NCBI GenBank assembly: GCA_016193585.1
Contig: JACPRW010000010.1
Location: forward strand, 40,962-104,961
DNA: 64,000 nucleotides
Direction of reading: 5' to 3'
DNA from: Candidatus Aenigmatarchaeota archaeon
GTDB lineage: Archaea > Aenigmatarchaeota > Aenigmatarchaeia > GW2011-AR5
Shown here: piece by piece, positions 28,570 to 37,077 of the stretch
Numbering within the stretch: position 1 is the first letter of the stretch
How the letters are laid out: every line of letters starts with the position of its first letter
The notes under the pieces: model-generated
The model's input: the letters and a program-made list of their open reading frames with translations, nothing else
What the model was told of the DNA's origin: nothing
The model's database searches: none
Made by a program: the position numbers and the translations under genes

Positions 28570-29165
28570 ATTTATACGTCGGTGTGCACAAGTTAAGCGA
28601 ATGCAAGAAAAAGGTTTCATCTTGGGTGCAACTGAAGACGGTATACTCTACTACAGAGAGAATAAGAATGAATATGGCCTAGAAATCGAACAAAAAGTAA
28701 TGGAATGGCTGTTAGTTGTCCAGGAAGCGCTGAAAATTGCCTATAACAAGCAATCCAGAATAAGGAAAATGAAAAAGGGCTATTATAGGTTGAATGTGTA
28801 TTCAAAATCGCTCTATCATGAGCTGGTTGGATTACGAAACAACCCACAGCGCATTCTTGAGCAACCAGAAGCATTCCAGACTGGCTTCCTTCAAGGTATT
28901 TTTGATGCAGAAGGAAGCGTTCGATTAGATAGAAACCATATAAGCGTCAGCTCAAATAGGGAAAGTCTGATAAGCCTAGTTACTTTCCTGTTAGTCAAAA
29001 GGGATATAATTGCAGGAAAACCATGGCAAGATTCAGCTGGCGTGATATCTCTGTCAATATATGGCATAGATGATATCAAGAAGTTCTCTGATTTAGTAGG
29101 ATTCAGGCACCCTGAAAAAAAGCATAGACTTCAACTTTTAGTGAATGGTGTATAAATCCCCTATA
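28570..29165 (+). mobile_element. 23S intron in the peptidyl-transferase region with LAGLIDADG gene
   Basis: Interrupts GCTACCCCGGGGATA | GGTGTCGTAGCGGGTGAGAG. Confidence 0.8.
28601..29155 (+). CDS. Single-motif LAGLIDADG homing endonuclease
   Basis: FLQGIFDAEGSVRL. Confidence 0.8.
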   Translation: MQEKGFILGATEDGILYYRENKNEYGLEIEQKVMEWLLVVQEALKIAYNKQSRIRKMKKGYYRLNVYSKSLYHELVGLRNNPQRILEQPEAFQTGFLQGIFDAEGSVRLDRNHISVSSNRESLISLVTFLLVKRDIIAGKPWQDSAGVISLSIYGIDDIKKFSDLVGFRHPEKKHRLQLLVNGV

Positions 29166-29198
29166 ATGGTGTCGTAGCGGGTGAGAGTTCTCATCCGC

Positions 29199-29446
29199 GC
29201 TCTTCTTGAGGAATAACGCTGGTAGTGACGAGAATATACCCGTCCCAGTATGAGCGCCGCTTCGCGGCGCGGTGATTACAGCAGGGTAGCTTCTGAACCA
29301 GGCGAAACGTTGTTCCGCAAACACTAGCTAGATGAAGAGCTCATAGCCTTCGAGCCGTCGAAGGCGCTCAGAGCTGTCGTTAGTAAGCAGAACCGAGAGC
29401 CGTGGAGGTCTCGGAACTGCGAGCGAAGCGAGTGGTTCTGAGTGCG
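29199..29446 (+). mobile_element. 23S ORF-less intron
   Basis: TCCGCGCTC / GAGTGCGGA termini; interrupts GAGAGTTCTCAT | CAGATCGACCCCGCG. Confidence 0.72.
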
Positions 29447-29509
29447 GAGAACAGATCGACCCCGCGTGTTGCGGCGTCGCTGTCGGCTGGGCCTCTCCTG
29501 GCTGTGCAG

Positions 29510-29624
29510 CAAAGAAATAAGGCGAACATCTTGCTTGCCCTCAACCGTTTGACACGGCGGATAGCCTCGTATGAAGAACGGCGTTACAAGCGGGATAAGA
29601 ATAACGCCTTGTTTCTCTGCATGC
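29510..29624 (+). mobile_element. 23S ORF-less insertion
   Basis: GCAAAGAAATAAGGCG / CGCCTTGTTTCTCTGC termini. Confidence 0.68.
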
Positions 29625-30173
29625 AGCCAAGGGTGACGGAGTTCACGTATTAAAAGGCCACCTTAGCTGGGTTCAGAACGGCGTGAGCCAGTTTGGTCTA
29701 TATCTGCTAGAGGTGTTACTGCCTGAGGGAAAGGAGGGATAAGTACGAAAGGAACATCCCTTCGTGGCCTCTAGTTTACCTGCTGTCTGACAAGGCATGC
29801 AGGGTAGCCACGCCATACGCTCATTAGGGCTGAAGGCATCTAAGCCTGAAGGAGCTCTCGAAAAGAGGCAGATGGTACGCGCAAGACGACGCGGTATGGG
29901 AGCGGGGTGTACGCACCGAGCTTCGGCGAGGTGTTCAGCCCACGCTTCCCTACACCAATGCTAGCCTTCAAATGGCGCCAGTTGCGGCTGGCGCTTCCTG
30001 GAAACAGGGTCCTGAGACTATGACTGCCCCACGGGAAACGCAGGAATAGCTACTTTAACCTACATTCTCGGGTATAGAAAGGCTTATATATTAGTCCGTT
30101 ATATAAAGTAGTACGTGTGGTTTGGGTTACTCAGTTAATTCAATACATTACAGGCTAGATTGGGGTGTGGACT

Positions 30174-30278
30174 ATGAAGAAGAAGATTCACTACTGTGGA
30201 GGCGGCTTCAAGGGCCAGGTAGTCAAAGCGCGGGGTATCAGCTTTTGCGGCTTCTGCGGCAAGGAGTTCAGGCTCTGA
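30174..30278 (+). CDS. Tiny zinc-ribbon protein (34 aa)
   Basis: MKKKIHYCGGGFKGQVVKARGISFCGFCGKEFRL. Confidence 0.4.
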   Translation: MKKKIHYCGGGFKGQVVKARGISFCGFCGKEFRL

Positions 30279-30345
30279 CCAAGGAACCGCTTTTCCTCCT
30301 TCTTGCAAAGCGCCATTTTTATAGATTGCATTCATCCAGGCAGTC

Positions 30346-31017
30346 ATGCCGTTTGACAAAGCAGCCCTTGCACAGTTCCGCGAGCACGCGCCGGACCACT
30401 ATGAGCGGTTTCCCCATGAGACATACATGGATGCTATCAGGGCGCTTGCTGGAGCAGACCCCATAGAGCCATGGTTCCATCAAGAGGTCGGGCTTGCCGC
30501 CTATCGTCCTGCAGACTTCTATCTGGTGAACGGCCGTGAAGGAATCAGCTTTAATCTGATACAGGCGGAACGCGGGAAGCCCGATGCCACGCTCCATACG
30601 CACCACGTAGGGCGTGATCCATACTTTCCTACACGCAACGACATTGAGTACTTTGGCAGAGGACACCACTTTATCCTTTCAAGGCAAGGTGGCATGTATT
30701 TTATTTCCAGATACGGGAGCACAGGATTCGACCTCTTCGATGGCGGCCGCTGCATCTGGCCCGAGAACGAGTCCGGCACAGGCCTTACGATCAGCATGCC
30801 TCCTGCCTTCCTGCTCCACGCGGGTGTGGATGTCATGCCGCTGCGCACTGAGGAGCGGGTTCATGGTCGCATTATGCGGGCGCTGACTGGCTCAAAAAAA
30901 GTCATTTTCGATGTCCTCCCGCTTGAATTGGTCGAGCAGCTGCACATCGCGTACGGTGACGACGTGTTCTACGGTGACATCGACTGGTACACCGAGGGCA
31001 AGCGGCTGCAGCGCTAA
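30346..31017 (+). CDS. Hypothetical, possibly cupin-like
   Basis: Single long ORF, beta-rich C-terminal half. Confidence 0.55.
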   Translation: MPFDKAALAQFREHAPDHYERFPHETYMDAIRALAGADPIEPWFHQEVGLAAYRPADFYLVNGREGISFNLIQAERGKPDATLHTHHVGRDPYFPTRNDIEYFGRGHHFILSRQGGMYFISRYGSTGFDLFDGGRCIWPENESGTGLTISMPPAFLLHAGVDVMPLRTEERVHGRIMRALTGSKKVIFDVLPLELVEQLHIAYGDDVFYGDIDWYTEGKRLQR

Positions 31018-31046
31018 CCTTTATTAATCATCGCCTCCAACAATAA

Positions 31047-31413
31047 GCGGTGACCTGTCAGGCAACCATCGGTCGGGCCGAGGAAGCTCGATAGCTCCCT
31101 CTCAGAAGGGAGGTATCGGAACCGCAGGTTCTGATTGAGGAAGCTCTGTCCACCCAGCCCCGCTATTACGGCGTGGCTCACGTGCAGAGACGAAGGCATA
31201 TACCCATATGCTGTGCTCGCAGCCGAAATGCTGCTGGGAAGAACAGAAACGATACCGGCCGCAGGCGGATCCGTGATGCCTGCACCGCGCGGAAACGCGC
31301 AGCTGGATGAAACGGCTTCGCATGCATGGGTGTAAGCAAGTAGCGCTTAGACAGATGTTGCACCGCCGTTCCCGCAAGGGCGGCGTACTCAAGACGGGCT
31401 ATGGCAGGTCACC
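31047..31413 (+). ncRNA. rnpB: RNase P RNA
   Basis: P1 GGTGACCTG/CAGGTCACC; GAGGAAGCTC, AACAGAAACGA, GGATGAAACGGC, GCAAGTAGCGC, GACGGGCTATGG. Confidence 0.75.
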
Positions 31414-31914
31414 ACTTTCTTTATTTCGGGCTAGTCAAAGCAGGCTAGCGCCATAATTTTTACAAAGCTACCGCTAAAACTATCCCGAGCGTTAAAACTA
31501 ACGCTAAACCGGCCAAACCCCGTTAGTTTGCTAACACCTTCTAACGACCTGTACCGCTAAACTGTGAAACAGCCGTTACATTTGTACCACTCGGCACTTC
31601 TTGATCCTTATCCCCTGTTTTCTAACTATCTGCACGACACAGCTATTACAGGCAAAATTACCTTATCATCAAATACATGCAATACGCCTTCTGCATTCGG
31701 ATGCATCACGCCAACGTGCGATTCGGCGTCTTCTGCTTTAGTGAAATAGCCGCCGCATGCAACGCATGCTATACCTTCTTTCGATATCGTTTCCATTCTG
31801 GTCGGGGCTATGGCGACGAATTAAAAGCTTGCATCTATATGCTGGAGAATAGAAGAAATCAACAGTAATTGATAGAAACTGATAGTAATTGATTGTTATT
31901 GATAGTAAATCTGG

Positions 31915-32403
31915 TTATGCAGCATTCAGCAGCCACACTCCGGCATTGAGCGCCGCAGCAACAGTAACCCACAGGATGTAAGGAACAAGGAGCAAGGCCG
32001 CATTCTTTGATATCATATAGAATGCCCTTATCGTCAGGGCAATAGTGATCCATAAAACAATTATCTCAATCAGGGCGAGCAGCGGCGAGCGCAAGCCGAA
32101 AAATAATATTGACCAAACCACGTTAAGGCCCAGCTGCCCGAAGTAGAGCTTCAATGCCGGGTGTGATAGTGTTTTCTTTGCATGCCAAATAAGCCCTGCT
32201 GCAATGCCCATCAACGCGTACAATATTGTCCATACAGGGCCAAAGACCCATGACGGCGGCGTGAACCATGGCTTCACGAGAGAAGCATACCACGCGCCTA
32301 TTACAGGAAAAGTAAAGGCAGAGCCAACAACGCCGGCGAGTTCAGCCACAACAATCATAATGATTATTTTTGTAAGCAAGCTGCGAGAATTTTTCTTTGC
32401 CAT
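31915..32403 (-). CDS. TspO/MBR family protein
   Basis: WYASLVKPWFTPPSWVFGPVWTILYALMGIAAGLIW. Confidence 0.92.
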   Translation of the reverse strand: MAKKNSRSLLTKIIIMIVVAELAGVVGSAFTFPVIGAWYASLVKPWFTPPSWVFGPVWTILYALMGIAAGLIWHAKKTLSHPALKLYFGQLGLNVVWSILFFGLRSPLLALIEIIVLWITIALTIRAFYMISKNAALLLVPYILWVTVAAALNAGVWLLNAA

Positions 32404-32511
32404 GAAATATACATGCCAGGAGTATAAGATAAAGGTTCATGACGCATGACACCTGTGACGCTTTCTGCCAATTTTGGCATGATTTTTCCACTAGCTTGAT
32501 TTATGTAACCC

Positions 32512-32542
32512 GTAATGCTCCCGTAAGGTATGGCAGGTCACC
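32512..32542. repeat. 31-bp direct repeat (copy 1), 3' part equals the RNase P RNA 3' end
   Basis: GTAATGCTCCCGTAAGGTATGGCAGGTCACC. Confidence 0.9.
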
Positions 32543-32786
32543 CTCATCTTTACGGAAGGTGATTCCACATTGCTCAGAAAGCGTAGCTTTCTGGCATCTG
32601 CGGAGAAGCTTTGCTTCTCCGCATATCCTCCTTTATTATTTCATTTAGCTCTTGCTCTAAGAAGTCGCGGACGTTAGGCCTTTCCATGAGCTTGTCCATG
32701 ATAGTGGCAGTAACCCTTCTCTTTTCTTCTATCTACATATACACTTATATGTAACATTTATATACCTTCTTACACAAAAGAACTGC

Positions 32787-33095
32787 ATGCCAACGATTGG
32801 TATGGAAAAGAAGCCTGTAAACATAAGGCTAGGCGAGAATATACATCACTGGCCTACTCTCAAAACTGTTTTGATGGTTGAGAAAGCACTAAAAGACGCG
32901 GACGGCCCTGTTTCCCTTGAGGAACTAAAACGCAAGCTCAGGAAGAAGGTAATGGACCAGACGCTCAGGCTTATTCTTGCTTATCTCGAGGACAAGGGCT
33001 CTATCCTGATAGGCCCCAAAGGCGTATCCTGGATAGAGAACAAGAATGCCAGATTCATGAAATTCATCGAAAGGACTAAAGTGATAGAAGTATGA
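32787..33095 (+). CDS. Winged-helix antitoxin-like protein
   Basis: HTH pattern SLEELKRKLRKKVMDQTLRLILAYLEDKG; overlaps the following toxin-like gene. Confidence 0.6.
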   Translation: MPTIGMEKKPVNIRLGENIHHWPTLKTVLMVEKALKDADGPVSLEELKRKLRKKVMDQTLRLILAYLEDKGSILIGPKGVSWIENKNARFMKFIERTKVIEV

Positions 33096-33451
33096 AACCT
33101 GTCAGGGTGCAGCTTGTGGGGAATGCTGTGGAGGAATTTGAGAAACTGAATAAGGTTGTCGGAGAGGAGCAGGCAGGCGGCATACAGAACTCCGAGCGCC
33201 AGCAGCTACTCAAGTCTATAAAGCAGAAAATAGAGATGATTAAATCTAATCCGCAGTACGGCGCTCCTGTGCCAAAGGCTTTGGTGAAAAGAAGCGGGTA
33301 TCCTGTTGACAACCTGTGGGCCGCTGATCTTGTCGGCTACTGGAGAATGCTTTATACGCTCAAAGGCAGCCAGATAGAGATATTGTGTTTCATCTTGGAA
33401 ATCATCGATCACAAACGTTATGACAAAATTTTCGGGTACAAAAAGAAATGA
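33092..33451 (+). CDS. RelE/ParE-like toxin
   Basis: LWAADLVGYWRMLYTLKGSQIEILCFILEIIDHKRYDKIFGYKK. Confidence 0.75.
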   Translation: MKPVRVQLVGNAVEEFEKLNKVVGEEQAGGIQNSERQQLLKSIKQKIEMIKSNPQYGAPVPKALVKRSGYPVDNLWAADLVGYWRMLYTLKGSQIEILCFILEIIDHKRYDKIFGYKKK

Positions 33452-33487
33452 CGCTTTCGTTTGGATTACCCTCAAAAACGATAACCT

Positions 33488-33518
33488 GTAATGCTCCCGT
33501 AAGGTATGGCAGGTCACC
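33488..33518. repeat. 31-bp direct repeat (copy 2)
   Basis: Identical to 32512..32542. Confidence 0.9.
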
Positions 33519-33521
33519 GTT

Positions 33522-34040
33522 TTACTTATTTTGGTAAAGATTGCTCTCTATCTCCAGCTTTATCGGGGTTGTCAGGCAGTAAACCCCAGGGCACCTTTCT
33601 GTTGCAAGCATTTCCACCTCGTTCATATCCCCATTTCCAGAAGCAGTTACAGATAACCTCACGTTCTCCACTATCGGCTCGTCACCAAGCCCCAAAGACT
33701 TCGACAGGTTGACCTTGTTCTCTACTGATACTTTCAGCTGCTTCAGTTCCACGCCTTTCTCAGCGGCTATTGAGGCAAACGTCTGCGCATAGCACGCAGC
33801 CAAGCCAAACAAGCAGTACTGGATAGGGTCTGGCTTCACTCCAGAGCCTCCCATGAAAGGCGGGCCGTCTGCTTCTGCTATTGTTTTCCCGCTTGCATGG
33901 TCCAGAATTGCAGTAAATTGCGCGCCTGAGAAATTCCATTCGCCTTCAACACGTTTTGTTTTTATTGCCTTGCTTTTGTCCGCTTTAACTTCTTCCAGGA
34001 AAACGCCAGCTTTGTCCATGTCTATATTGTTCAATTTCAT
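33522..34040 (-). CDS. OsmC family protein
   Basis: PIQYCLFGLAACYAQTFASIAAEKGVELKQLKVSVE. Confidence 0.85.
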   Translation of the reverse strand: MKLNNIDMDKAGVFLEEVKADKSKAIKTKRVEGEWNFSGAQFTAILDHASGKTIAEADGPPFMGGSGVKPDPIQYCLFGLAACYAQTFASIAAEKGVELKQLKVSVENKVNLSKSLGLGDEPIVENVRLSVTASGNGDMNEVEMLATERCPGVYCLTTPIKLEIESNLYQNK

Positions 34041-34159
34041 ATCGACACCTCAGATATAGTGAAATAGGAAAATAATAGTTTATCAATTATTAATATAGCC
34101 AGCATTAATGGTGCCGCCGCGCCGATGGCTTTTATTGCTGCGGAGGCGAGTATACATCA

Positions 34160-36271
34160 ATGGCAGCTGCTGCCGCAGTGTTCGCGCTTGTTCTGGCAGG
34201 CATAGCTCACGGACTCGTGCTGGATTTTTATGTGACAAACGGCTGGGACGCGAGCAACGGCATCGCGTCGCAGTTTACGACGTCGGATATCAACCGTCTC
34301 AACGAGAGCGACGATTCCAGGATGGCTACGAACGCGTGGTCAGGCCTTGAAACATTCGATGAGTCTCGGTACGTCGAATTTATCTTCTCGCCGAACATAA
34401 CCGGCACCGTGCGGAACGTGAATCTTACGTTCGAATACCGCCGGAATGGCGTTTTGAACGGCACGAAACTTGAGGTATGGGACGGCATAGGGTGGCGGAA
34501 TGAAAGCATCGGCATGCCGAACGCGTCGTCAACAGATGTCGCGTACTGGCTGGACAACCTCAGTTACATCAATGCATCGAACATCAACGGCGCCAAGGTG
34601 CGGTTCCTTGCGTACCGGAACACGACAGGGACGAGCCAGACGACGTCGCACGACCTCGTGAAGATTGCCGTCGACCACAACAGGTACCCTGCCGTAACGC
34701 TCCTCGCTCCTGCAGCTGGCGATAGTATATCGGGCAACAGGACGATTGCATGGAATGCCACTGATGACGAAAGCCTCCTTGTAACCATTGCCTACAACAG
34801 GAACGGGACATTGACTGGCATCGCGGTAAACGAAACAAACGACGGCGCATACGAGATTGACACGACACCTCTCGGTGATGGGCTGTACGAACTGAGGGCA
34901 GCGGCATCTGACGGCGAGCTTGCGGCGGAATCATCCGTCAACGTTACCGTCGACAACACCAAGCCGGTCATTTCCTATGTGCTGATGTCGCCGGAAGTGC
35001 CGCGCCGCGGCCGGAATTTCACGTTCATCGTTGCTCCGGTGGATGCGGCCGTTGCCGGCGTCAATGTTTCATTTGGTAACCAGACGCTTGCGCTCGCTGG
35101 TGCAGGGCACGCATGGACGGCGGCCGTAGTTGCCGCTGACGACGGGAATTTTTCCGCAACTATCCGGGTCGCGGACCGTGCAGGGAACCTGGCGCAGAGC
35201 ATCCATAATTTTACTGTTTCGCCGAACGGTACCGACCTTCACTATTACAATACAACCACTATCGGGCAGTCAAGCCGCATGGTCGCCAACATCTCCGGCA
35301 ATACGTCGGTCGCGCTTAATTTCAGCCTGCACGCTGCCGTCAACGGTACCGTGAGCATTGCAGCGTACAGGTCGGCGCCATCTGTTGCCTCTGTGGGGAA
35401 GCAGTGGCTGCCAGCATTCATAGCTATAAACGTCAGTGATGCCGTGAGGAGGAACCTGTCATCAGCGATACTGACGATACACTACACTGACGCGGATGTT
35501 GCGGGCCTTGACGAAGCGTCGCTGGTCCTGTATGCTTACAACGAAACGTCGCTTGCCTGGCAGCCCGCCCCGAGCACGGTCAATGCAGGCGGCAATGCGA
35601 TTTCTGCGAACGTGAGCCATCTGAGCTGGTGGGGCATTTTCGGTGTCCCGGCGGGCACGACCACGACAGCATCGACGCCGGCCGCAATGATATCGACGGC
35701 GACCACGACAACAGCCCTGCAGCATGCCAATGCAACGCAGCCGTGCACCAACAGCTCAAAGCTCTCGGTGCCTGCTTCGCTGAAAGCCCATGAGAACAGC
35801 ACCGTGACAATTGCGGTGATTGTATCGAACACAGGAACCTGTGAATGGAGCGCGCGGATGAACATGAGCCTTCCCGCAGGATGGGGGTATGAGAAACCCG
35901 GAACAGCACGCGTACCAGGGGGCAAGGCGCATACATGGCAGGTTGCCGTGCGCGTTCCAGCGAATGCCGGAGGAGTGTCCACAATCTACGTCGGGGTCGC
36001 GGCAGGAAACAGAACGGAAACAGGACAGGTGCGCGTGGAAGTGCTGACGGCAGGAAACCAGAACGAACCAGCAACAACGACAACTGAAGTAATTGCCAGG
36101 AAAGAACCTGATAAGCAGGAACAAGCGCCAGTCACCGGACTTTCGGTCTCAGGAAAGGAAGCGGCAGTTGTTGCTGCCGTCGTGCTGGCTGCCCTGCTTC
36201 TTGTCAGGCGCATCCGCGAACGGGATTTCAGGGAGCGGTTCCAGCGGCAGCTTACTGAATCAAGGGAATGA
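34160..36271 (+). CDS. Large cell-surface protein with Ig-like domains, Thr-rich stretch and C-terminal TM anchor
   Basis: Signal-like N-terminus, repeated N-x-S/T, AAVVAAVVLAALLLVRRIRER. Confidence 0.75.
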   Translation: MAAAAAVFALVLAGIAHGLVLDFYVTNGWDASNGIASQFTTSDINRLNESDDSRMATNAWSGLETFDESRYVEFIFSPNITGTVRNVNLTFEYRRNGVLNGTKLEVWDGIGWRNESIGMPNASSTDVAYWLDNLSYINASNINGAKVRFLAYRNTTGTSQTTSHDLVKIAVDHNRYPAVTLLAPAAGDSISGNRTIAWNATDDESLLVTIAYNRNGTLTGIAVNETNDGAYEIDTTPLGDGLYELRAAASDGELAAESSVNVTVDNTKPVISYVLMSPEVPRRGRNFTFIVAPVDAAVAGVNVSFGNQTLALAGAGHAWTAAVVAADDGNFSATIRVADRAGNLAQSIHNFTVSPNGTDLHYYNTTTIGQSSRMVANISGNTSVALNFSLHAAVNGTVSIAAYRSAPSVASVGKQWLPAFIAINVSDAVRRNLSSAILTIHYTDADVAGLDEASLVLYAYNETSLAWQPAPSTVNAGGNAISANVSHLSWWGIFGVPAGTTTTASTPAAMISTATTTTALQHANATQPCTNSSKLSVPASLKAHENSTVTIAVIVSNTGTCEWSARMNMSLPAGWGYEKPGTARVPGGKAHTWQVAVRVPANAGGVSTIYVGVAAGNRTETGQVRVEVLTAGNQNEPATTTTEVIARKEPDKQEQAPVTGLSVSGKEAAVVAAVVLAALLLVRRIRERDFRERFQRQLTESRE

Positions 36272-36332
36272 TACGGCAGACAGAAACTGACAGCACTGGA
36301 ACTTTTAATTCCCAGAAAACCATAGTAGTAGC

Positions 36333-36641
36333 ATGGAAAAGCCTTTTGCATACCGCATATTCAGGCAGGGCGGCGAGACCCTGCTCGCGATTGCCGATGC
36401 CGACATCATCGGCAAGACCTTCGCTGGCGAAGGGATGCAGCTAGAAGTTGCCCCGGAGTTCTACGCCGGGCAGGTGTGCACGACTGAAGACGTTGCCGGC
36501 CTGGTGAGGAGCGCGACCATAGTCAATGCAGCCGGCGAAAGGGTCGTTGAACTGCTCGTCAGAGAAGGCATGGTGAGCAAGGACATGGTGCTTCGTGTCG
36601 GCAACGTACCGCATGCCCAGATCATTATGTTGGGTAAATAA
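36333..36641 (+). CDS. DUF424-like protein
   Basis: GGETLLAIADADIIGKTF.EG..LEV. Confidence 0.7.
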   Translation: MEKPFAYRIFRQGGETLLAIADADIIGKTFAGEGMQLEVAPEFYAGQVCTTEDVAGLVRSATIVNAAGERVVELLVREGMVSKDMVLRVGNVPHAQIIMLGK

Positions 36642-36666
36642 GGCTGCGATTCATCGAGGAATAGCT

Positions 36667-37077
36667 ATGAAAGGGCAGTGGTTCCTGATATCTGCCGTCG
36701 TTGCGTCCGGTGCATTTCTTGCCATATCGCTATTCTTCAGGGGATATTTCTCGGCGTCCCCTGAAAAGGTGGCGCTTGCGGACGAGGACTATTATCTCTG
36801 GATGATCAAAGACGGCATGAAAAAAACGATAGACATATCATGCAGCCAGGGAGGGCTGACGCTCACCGAACGGCAGAATGCCGAGCGGAACCTGAACGAG
36901 TTTATACAGGAGAGCAAGAACAGCCTGGCGGCGCTGGGATACGTCGTCGAGGTGGTGCTTGACGCCAACCTTGCCGACCTCTGCACCGAGAAGATGCGCA
37001 ATGTCGAGCTTATTCTCGTCAAATCAGAACGCGGAGAGGCATGGGAAGGCGAGCGTCCTGAGGTGGAGATAGGATGA
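36667..37077 (+). CDS. Membrane-anchored hypothetical protein
   Basis: N-terminal TM; overlaps downstream surface gene. Confidence 0.5.
   Translation: MKGQWFLISAVVASGAFLAISLFFRGYFSASPEKVALADEDYYLWMIKDGMKKTIDISCSQGGLTLTERQNAERNLNEFIQESKNSLAALGYVVEVVLDANLADLCTEKMRNVELILVKSERGEAWEGERPEVEIG

Larger units (their letters stand above)
23266..29966 (+). rRNA. rrl: 23S rRNA, interrupted by ~10 insertions/introns
   Basis: GTGGATAGCTCGGTT..GGTGGCAAGCTGC, CTCTGAGGGTCTTAAGGT, GCTACCCCGGGGATA, AAGTACGAAAGGAAC. Confidence 0.95.

Noticed and set aside
29199-29446. Second group I intron in 23S
   Set aside because: Lacks recognisable P/Q/R/S motifs; terminal complementarity fits a bulge-helix-bulge-type intron better.
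29967-30170. 5S rRNA downstream of 23S
   Set aside because: No recognisable 5S consensus or 5S-like pairing; probably unlinked.
31047-31413. SRP (7S) RNA
   Set aside because: Lacks the helix-8 motif (GGAAGGGAGCA-type); P1 pairing and ACAGAAA/GCAAGTAGCGC favour RNase P RNA.
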